A DNA stretch of 8,311 nucleotides from Methanosarcinales archaeon (GTDB lineage Archaea; Halobacteriota; Methanosarcinia; Methanosarcinales; Methanosarcinaceae). Location of the stretch: assembly GCA_012329085.1 (NCBI GenBank), contig JAAXQB010000338.1, positions 1 through 8,311 on the forward strand, read 5' to 3'. Shown piece after piece: positions 1 to 7,700 of the stretch (position 1 is its first letter; every line of letters begins with the position of its first letter). The translations under genes and the position numbers were made by a program. The notes beneath the pieces are model-generated. The model saw nothing but the letters and a program-made list of their open reading frames with translations, did no database searches and was not told where the DNA came from.

Positions 1-469
1 AATTATTGGAAACTTCGAGTGTGACAAGTGTAATTTGAGAAGAACAATTTCCATCGGTGACGATGGCGTAAATCGAAGTTGCCGCCGAAGTGTAAGGCGA
101 AGTAATCGGATTCATTCCATTGATGTCGCTGAAAAAATTAACGGTATTTCCAGTTGCACCGTTGATGGTATTTTCCAAAAGCGATAAATCAAAAATGGCA
201 GTTCCATTTCCAGTATCACATTCGGTAGCGGTTGCTGGGAATGAAGATAAATTATTGGAAACTTCAAGTGTGATTTCTACAGGTTGAGAAAAACAATTTC
301 CGTCGGTGACGATGGCGTAAATCGAAGTAGCTGCTGAAGTGTAAGGTGATGTAATCAGGTTTGTACCATTTACATCACTATAAAAATTAACGGTATTTGT
401 ATTTCCACCGTTGATGGTATTTTCCAAAAGAGATAAATCAAAAGTGGCAGTTCCATTTCCAGAATCACA
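1..469 (-). repeat. Units 26 and 27, closest adjacent pair, with Trp replaced by Phe
   Basis: Aligning 2-250 with 251-499 at a 249-nt offset gives 42 mismatches by hand count, about 83% identity and no gap. Both units carry 'VNFYSD' or 'VNFFSD' where the other 25 units have Trp in the core strand. Both have the same 'ITSPYTSAATSIYAIVTDGNC' segment apart from the third position of some codons. Unit 27 lacks its last 10 or so codons because the window ends. The pair looks like a recent duplication at the growing end of the array, or the start of a new subtype that continues outside the window. Confidence 0.75.
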
Positions 470-3400
470 TTGGGTAGCCGTTGCTGGGAAAGCATCCATG
501 TCATTGACTACATTTAAAGTCACTTGGACGGGGTCAGAAGTACAAAGTCCTTCCACAACAATTGCATAAATAGTTGTGGTCGTCAAGACATTATAAGGTG
601 AAGCAATTGGGTTGGTCAAATTAATATCATCAAACCATTGCACCGTATTTCCAGAATTAATATTGATGGTTTCTTCCAGTAAAGTTAAATCAAAAGTAGC
701 TGCGCCTGTGTTGTCCGCACATTGAGTAGCCGAAGCAGGGTCAGCAGGAATATCATCTATGACCGTCAAATTAACGGCAACAGGTGTGGAAGTGCAGCTT
801 CCATTGTCCACTACGGCATACACAATAGTCGTCCCCGAAGTGTAAGATGTAGAGATTGGAATGGTCGCATTCATGTCTTCGTACCAGTTAACGGTCAAGC
901 CATTTCCTCCATTGATGGTGTTTTCCAAACTAGCCAAATCAAAAATAGCAATGCCAGTTCCATCATCACATAAAGTATTCGATGCAGGGTTGGCAGGAAG
1001 ATTTTCTGTGACGGTTAGCGTAATCGAAGCAGGTGCAGAGATGCAATTCCCATTGGCAGAAACTGCATAAATTGTTGTGGAAATAGTCGTGTATGGAGGG
1101 GTGATGGGTAAGGTGGTATTCACATCTTCGTACCATAAAACAGTATTTCCATTTCCGCCTGTGATGGTATTTTCTAAATTCGTTAAAGCAAAAGTAGCCG
1201 TTCCATTTCCGCTATCACATTCGGTAGCCGTTGCAGGATTTGCAGTACTGATATTTGCAATCGTCAAAGGAATTTCCACAGGAAGTGAAGCACAACTGCC
1301 ATCGACAACTACGGCATACACACTTGACGGTGCAGTCGTGTAAGGTGATGGAATCGGATTCGTTGCGGCTGCATTAAAAAACCAATTGACTTGAAAACCT
1401 GTGCCTCCATTTACGGTTTCGGCTAAAGCATCTAGGTCAAAAATAGCGGTTCCATTTCCAACATCACATTGCGTGTCAGAGGTTGTGAATGCAGCTAAGG
1501 TGTTGGTGATTAAAAGTTCAATTTCGATAGGTTCGGCGGTGCAAGTTCCATCAGTCACAACTGCGTAAATATTTGTAGTAGGACTCGTATATAGTGATGC
1601 AATAGGTATCGTCGCTGCTGCATCAGAAAACCAAGTGACGGTATTTCCGTTACCACCATTTACGGTAGAGTTCATTGCATCTAAGTCAAATATTGCCTCT
1701 CCATTTCCTTCATCACATTGTGATTGGTTTGTGAAAAATGTATTTGGTAAGTCGTTGACTGTCAACGTGATAGGAACGGTAGGGGAGGTGCAGCTTGCCG
1801 TGCTTACTGTTGCGTAAATGGTAGTCGAACTACTCGTGTAAGGAGAAGTAATCGGGTTCGTTGCATCAATGTTTTCGTACCAATTTACGGTGTTATTTGT
1901 TGCTCCATTTATGATGTTTTCCAAAGGCGTTAAATCAAATTCTCCTGTTCCATTTCCATCGTCACATACCGAAGCAGAAGTCGAACTTGCTGCGGGTAAT
2001 CCTTCTACCGTCAAGTCCACAGCAACAGGGGCAGAGGTACAACTTCCGTCCACGACTACGGCATAGATTGTATTTGAAATGGTGGAAAATGGAGGGGTAA
2101 TCGAAATGGTCATATTCATGTCTTCAAACCAATTTACAGTATTTGCACTTCCTCCATTGACTGTTGTTTCGAGGTTGGTTAGGGGGAAAATAGCTGTCCC
2201 ACTTCCCTCGTCACATTGAGTATCGTTGGCAGTAAATGCAGGAATCGAAGTGGTTACGGTCAAGGTGATTTCCACTACACTAGAAGAGCAATTTCCATCA
2301 GTTACAATTGCATAAATATTATTATTTCCAGAAATAAAAGGAGAGGTAATCGGAGTCATGGCTGCCATGTCGGAATACCAAAGTACGGTGTTTCCACTTC
2401 CTCCTGTGACGGTATTTTCCAAAAGAGATAAATCAAAAGTGGCTGTTCCGTTTCCTTCATCACATTGAGTCGCTGTTGTGGAAAATGCGTCCAAAGCGGT
2501 GACCACATCAAGTGTCACTTCCACAGGGTCGCTATCACAATTTCCATTCGACACTACTGCGTAAATAGTTGTACTTCCTGTCGTGTATGGCGAAGAAATT
2601 GAAGTCGTTCCTGCAAGGTCGCTGTACCAATTAATAAAAACACCAGCACTTGGATTGACCTCTGTAGCAATCATATTTAGGTCAAATGTTGCCATGTTAT
2701 TTCCTTCGTCACAAAGGGTAGCGGTAGTCGCTGTTCCACTTGCACTTTGAGAAATTAGTAATAAAACTTCTACTACATTTGAAAAACAAAATCCATCTGT
2801 AGCGACTGCATAAACTGTTGTCGGTGCAGTCAGGTAAGGAGAAGAAATAGGGTTGGTCATGTTTTGGTCACTAAACCATTGGACAGAATTTCCGTTGCCT
2901 CCTGTTACCATATCTGCAATATTATCGAGATTAAAAGAACCTGTTCCGTTTCCTGTATTGCACTCGGAAGCAGAAGTTTGGAAAGCATTTATTTGTCCCA
3001 AAACAGTCAAAGGGATTTCTACGGGAGCAGAAGCACATCCACCTCCTGATACGGTTGCGTACACCGAAGTTGAAGTGGTCACATAAGTATTTATTGGAGA
3101 AAGGGGAATTGTTCCTGCGGCATCGGAGTACCAAGTGACGGTGTTTCCGTTTCCGCCATTGATGTCATTTTCCAAAAATGTGAGGTCAAAAATACCTGTC
3201 ATGTTTCCTGTTCCATCATCACAAGATGCAAGGGTGGTCGCATTTGCGATAAGCGTATTGGAAATGTTTAGAGTCACATTAACTGTTGCAGCATTACAAG
3301 TTCCATCATTGACTACCGCATAAATAGTAGTTGCAACAGTATTATATGGAGAGGTGATGATGTTGGTTAAATTTATATCAGAGTACCATGTGACGGTATT

Positions 3401-4717
3401 TCCATTTCCTCCATTGACCGTATTGGCAAGTGCGTCAAGGTCAAAATTTGCCATGCCGTTGGCACCTCCGCATTGTGTGTCGGAAGCAGGATTGGATTGG
3501 GGTAAATTATTTACAGTTAAATCTATGGCTTCAATTGGAGAGGTGCAATTGGCATCTGAAGTGGTTGCATAAATTGTATTGGTCGTAGAATTATAAGGTG
3601 AAGTAATTGGATTATTTCCGTTGGGATCGTCGTACCAATTGACGGTATTTCCATTTCCTCCATTGATTATATTTTCCAAAAGAGATAAATCAAAAGTGGC
3701 TGTTCCGTTTCCTTCGTCACATTCAGAAGCGGAAGTAGCTGTAATTGAAGGACCATTTTCGACCGTTAAATCAATCGCTACAGGGGTTGAAGTACAATTT
3801 CCATTATCCACGACTGCATAAATTGTAGTGGTCGAAGTGGTAAAAGGAGTATTGATAATACTTGTTCCATTTGCATTTGAATACCAATTGACGGTATTTG
3901 TATTTCCTCCATTTATGGTGTTTTCCAAAAGAGATAAATCAAAAGTAGCTGTTCCGCTTCCGCTATCACATAGTGAAGTAGAGGTGGATGTCCCAACAGG
4001 TAATGCTTCTATATTCAAATCAACCGCTACGGGTGAAGAGATACAACTTCCATTTCCTACGACTGCATACACGGTTACAGTTGAGGTGGTGTAAGGTGAT
4101 GGAATAGTTGTCGTTGCATTTAGGTCTGAGTACCAAGTGACGGTATTGGTAGTATTTCCGTTGACCATTTGGTCGAGGTCAGTTAGAATAAAAGTGGCTG
4201 TTCCACTTCCATTGTCACACTCTGTAGAGGAAGAAGTATTGGCAGTAGGAGAATTGCTTACGGTCAAATTAATTGCTACGGGACTCGAAATACAGTTTCC
4301 ATTTGTGACGGTAGCATACACGGTTGTAGTTGAAGTGGTGTAAGGTGATGGAATAATTGTGGTTGCATTTAGGTCTGAATACCAAGCAACGGTATTTCCA
4401 GAACTTCCATTGATTATATTTTCCAAAAGCGATAAATCAAAAATGGCAGTTCCATTTCCAGTATCACATTCGGAAGCACCTGTTGGATTAGCAGCAGGCG
4501 CACTTTCTACTGTCAATACAATTGGAGTAATCGCAGAGGAACAGTTTCCATTAGAAACAGTAGTGAAAACGGTAGTCGTTGCTGAGTTGTAAGGGGAAGT
4601 AATTACATTAGTTGCGTTCATGTCGGCATACCAATTGACGGTATTTCCGTTGCCTCCATTTATGGTATTTTCCAAAACCGTTAAATCAAAATCGCCTGTT
4701 CCATTTCCTGTGTCACA
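1..4717 (-). repeat. Regular sub-array, units 9-27, nearly fixed 249-nt period
   Basis: Of the 18 complete units here, 16 are exactly 83 codons. Unit 15 (2963-3223) has two extra residues in the first-Cys turn and two before 'VYA', and unit 25 (470-721) has one extra. The typical unit reads 'CDEGNGTATFDLSLLENTI' in its first third. Nucleotide identity between copies is patchy: some blocks are identical over more than 40 nt between units far apart, whereas neighbouring blocks are diverged. This fits an array kept uniform by recombination. Confidence 0.85.
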
Positions 4718-7700
4718 AGCTGTTGTGCTAGTCGTCGTAGCTGTTGGGATTGACATTACAGTCAAGTCAACAGGTACAGGAGTAGAAGAACAAGAGTTGC
4801 TTCCTGTGATTACGGCATAGACTATTGTTGTTCCAGTATTGTATGGTGAAGAAATAGAAACCGTTGCGGCTAGGTCAGAATACCAAGCAACAGGGTCGCC
4901 AGAACCTCCAGTTACTATATTTTCCAAAGCCGTTAAATCAAAAATGGCTTGTCCGTTGGAAACCTCACATTCGGTAGCAGAAGTAGGATTACCTACTGGA
5001 GCTAAAATGACATTCAAATCAACAGGGGTAGGTAAAGAAATACATCCTCCTCCATCTGAAACTACTGCGTAAACGGTTGTGGTAGCTGTTGTAAATGGAG
5101 ACGGTAAAGGGTTGGTCATATTAGCGTATAAAAACCAACTTACTGCATAGTTAGAGTTGTTATTGACCATTAAGGAGATGAGTGATAAATCAAATTCGGC
5201 ACTACCTCCTCCCGTTAAATTACAGCTTTCACTTGTTGTAGTTGTGGCTGTGGGGGCTGAATTAAGCGTTAAAATAATAGATGCAATCGAAGTGCAATTT
5301 CCACTAGAAACTTCTGCATAAACCGTAGTAGGTGCGGTAGTGTATGGAAAAGAAATAGGGATTGTTGCATTCATATCTGAAAACCAACTAACGGTATTTC
5401 CTGTGTTATCATTTATGGTATTTTCCAAAAAAGTCAAATCAAAATCTCCTGTTCCATTTCCCAAATCACAAGTAGTTGCTGATGAATTTATTGCTGTGGG
5501 AGCAGCATCTATATTTAATGTAACTGTCGCAGGAGAAGAAAAACATGAGCCATTGGATGCGACTGCATAGATGGTCGTAGCTACTGTTGCATAAGGTGAA
5601 GTAATTGGAATCGTTGCATTTGCATCCGAAAACCAATTGACGGTATTGGTACTGTTTACATTGTTTGCTAAAATATTTAGGTCAAAAAGTGCGATTCCAT
5701 TTCCTAAATCACAAGCACTTGTAGAGGTATTATTTGCCGTAGGCGCAGCAACTGCCGTTAAGGAAATAGCGATTGGCGCAGAGGTGCAACTGCCTGTTCC
5801 AACTACTGCAAAGACAGCTCCCGTTCCCGAAATATGAGTGGTAGGAGTGAAAATTTGTGCGGTGCCGCTAGGGTTAGAATACCAGGTAACCGTATTTCCA
5901 GAATTTCCATTGACGGTGTTGTTAACAGAGGTCAAGTCAAAAATAGCTTGGTTTCCTGCAACCGCACATCCTGTCAAACTTGCTGTGGATGCGGTAGGCA
6001 TAGGCGTTACAAAAAGAGAAATAGCAGTTGCAACTGAGGTGCAAGGTGCGGTGCCAACTACGGCATATACGATTGTATTATTTTGTCCTAAAAAAGCTAT
6101 TGGATTAGGAACAAGGGAAGTCGCATTTGCATTGGTGTACCAAGTTACAGGGAGTCCCGAATTTCCATTGACTGTATTATTTATGGCGGTTAGATTAAAA
6201 TTTCCAAAAGTAGGAGTGACCGCTAATTCACATTCTATGATTGTACTTGGTATGCCAATTGGCGCAGGCATAATGGTCAACGAAACTGGAGCAGAGGTAG
6301 AGTTGCAAGTCCCAACTGTGACGACTGCATAGACGGTTGTTGCTCCTGACGGATATGCAGATGGAGTGAGGATTGGACTGGTTGCCGCAGCATTGGAATA
6401 CCAAGTAACGGTGTTTCCGTTTCCGCCATTGACGGTACTATTTACCGAAGTCAAATCAAAAGTTCCTTGAGCTCCTGAAGCACATACTTGAAGCGTTGCA
6501 GGACTAGCTATGGGGGCTGGTGTGACAGTCAATTGTACTGCTGCTGGTGGAGAATCACAATTGGCAGTACTTGAAATTGCATAAACGGTTGTAGTGGTAG
6601 AAATATAATTTGATGGATTATTTATGGAAATAGTTGCCGCAGCATTGGAGTACCAAGTGACCGCATTTCCCGAATTTCCATTGACCGTATTGTTTAATGT
6701 GGTCAAATCAAAGGTAGCGGTACCTGTTCCACATTCTGACATATTTGCAGGGTTGGCGGTAGGGGTTGTTTCGATATTTACAAATAGAGGGGTTCCGTCA
6801 ACAGTTCCTGCGCAACCTGAATTGTCTGTAATTCCCGTCAAGGTGAAAGACACATTTCCCACAATTACACTCGGCAAAGTAAGGGTGCTCGTTGCTGGAT
6901 TATATCCTGTATTTATCCCATTTCCATCTGCACAAACATTGATAACAAAGTTCGTATTAGGAACAGTTAAAGATGGCGTAATATTAATCAAAGGTGGATA
7001 CATCACATTCACATCCAAGTCATAAGGTGCTGTTCCTCCACTCACAAGGACGGTTATGGTGGTACAATTTTCCGAACAAAGTATTCCTCCGCCTGTCAAA
7101 CTCGCCATCGCTCCTCCTCCTGTTCCTGAAAAAGTAATCACCGCATCTCCTGAAAAATTGGAATAAGTAGGGCAACCATTTGCAGCGGTTACAGATACCA
7201 ATGAAAAAGTGGTACTTGCGGTAAGGGTTACATTTTCAGGATGTAGATTGTTGATATTATTTAGTGTAAAAGTATTTGTGCCATCGGTGTAGGTGACATC
7301 AAATGGTCCTCCTGATGTAGGTAAATTAAAAACTAAAGTTTCATTTAATGTTCCACAGCCTCCAGTACAAGTGGTGCAATCTATTGACATTTCACTAGGT
7401 AAAATAGGGAGGTTGACTAAGTTGCTAATATCTGCAAAGGAAGAGAATGTAGTGTTTGCTGCATTGTAAGCATTACAATCAGGAAAAGATTGCCAATTAC
7501 TCGCATCAGCAATTCTTGCAATCCATTCCACTTGGGTAGCGGCAGTTGTTAGTCCGTTGTACCTCAGGAAATCAGTTTGTCCACTCGATGGTTCCATGTG
7601 GAAACAAGGAATTACCTCAGGGTGTAATCCTGAATGTTGGGTACTCATACCGAGACTTTGCCATACAGCACTAGTATTAAATCCAAATAAAAACCGCCCT

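Larger units (their letters stand above)
1..6733 (-). repeat. Tandem array of 27 Ig-like units, about 249 nt (83 residues) each
   Basis: Units are counted from their first Cys codon. The highest base of each unit, N to C terminal, is: 6733, 6484, 6232, 5968, 5713, 5470, 5224, 4969, 4717, 4468, 4219, 3970, 3721, 3472, 3223, 2962, 2713, 2464, 2215, 1966, 1717, 1468, 1219, 970, 721, 469, 220. Lengths in residues are 83, 84, 88, 85, 81, 82, 85, 84, then 83 for all others except unit 15 (87) and unit 25 (84); unit 27 is cut at 73 codons by the window edge. Consensus pieces: 'C-D-x-G-N-G-T-A-x-F-D-L', 'L-E-N-T-I-N-G-G-x-G-N-T-V', 'W-Y-S-D-x-N-A-T', 'P-I-T-S-P-Y-T-T', 'T-T-V-Y-A-V-V', 'N-G-N-C-T-S-x-P-V', 'L-T-V'. 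All 27 carry exactly two Cys. The units resemble the CHU_C-associated Ig-like family. Length changes are all whole codons, so the frame is under selection. Confidence 0.93.

Noticed and set aside
2931..3134. Minus-strand open frame of 67 codons in another frame, Cys/Arg-rich
   Set aside because: It overlaps units 15-16 of the giant gene out of frame, has no recognisable domain, and its Cys/Arg richness is a by-product of the frame.
1..6733. Regular 249-nt periodicity as a CRISPR array or satellite DNA
   Set aside because: The period is far too long for CRISPR, there are no short identical repeats with unique spacers, and the period is coding with all length changes in whole codons.
722..7025. 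Series of plus-strand open frames of 60-164 codons, most in one frame, with recurring 'TVFPFPPL.VFSK..KSK.AVPFPSSH' peptides
   Set aside because: They recur once per repeat unit and are the exact antisense of the 'FDL...W-Y' segment of the minus-strand units. Their similarity to each other follows from the repeat, and they have no start-signal or domain support.
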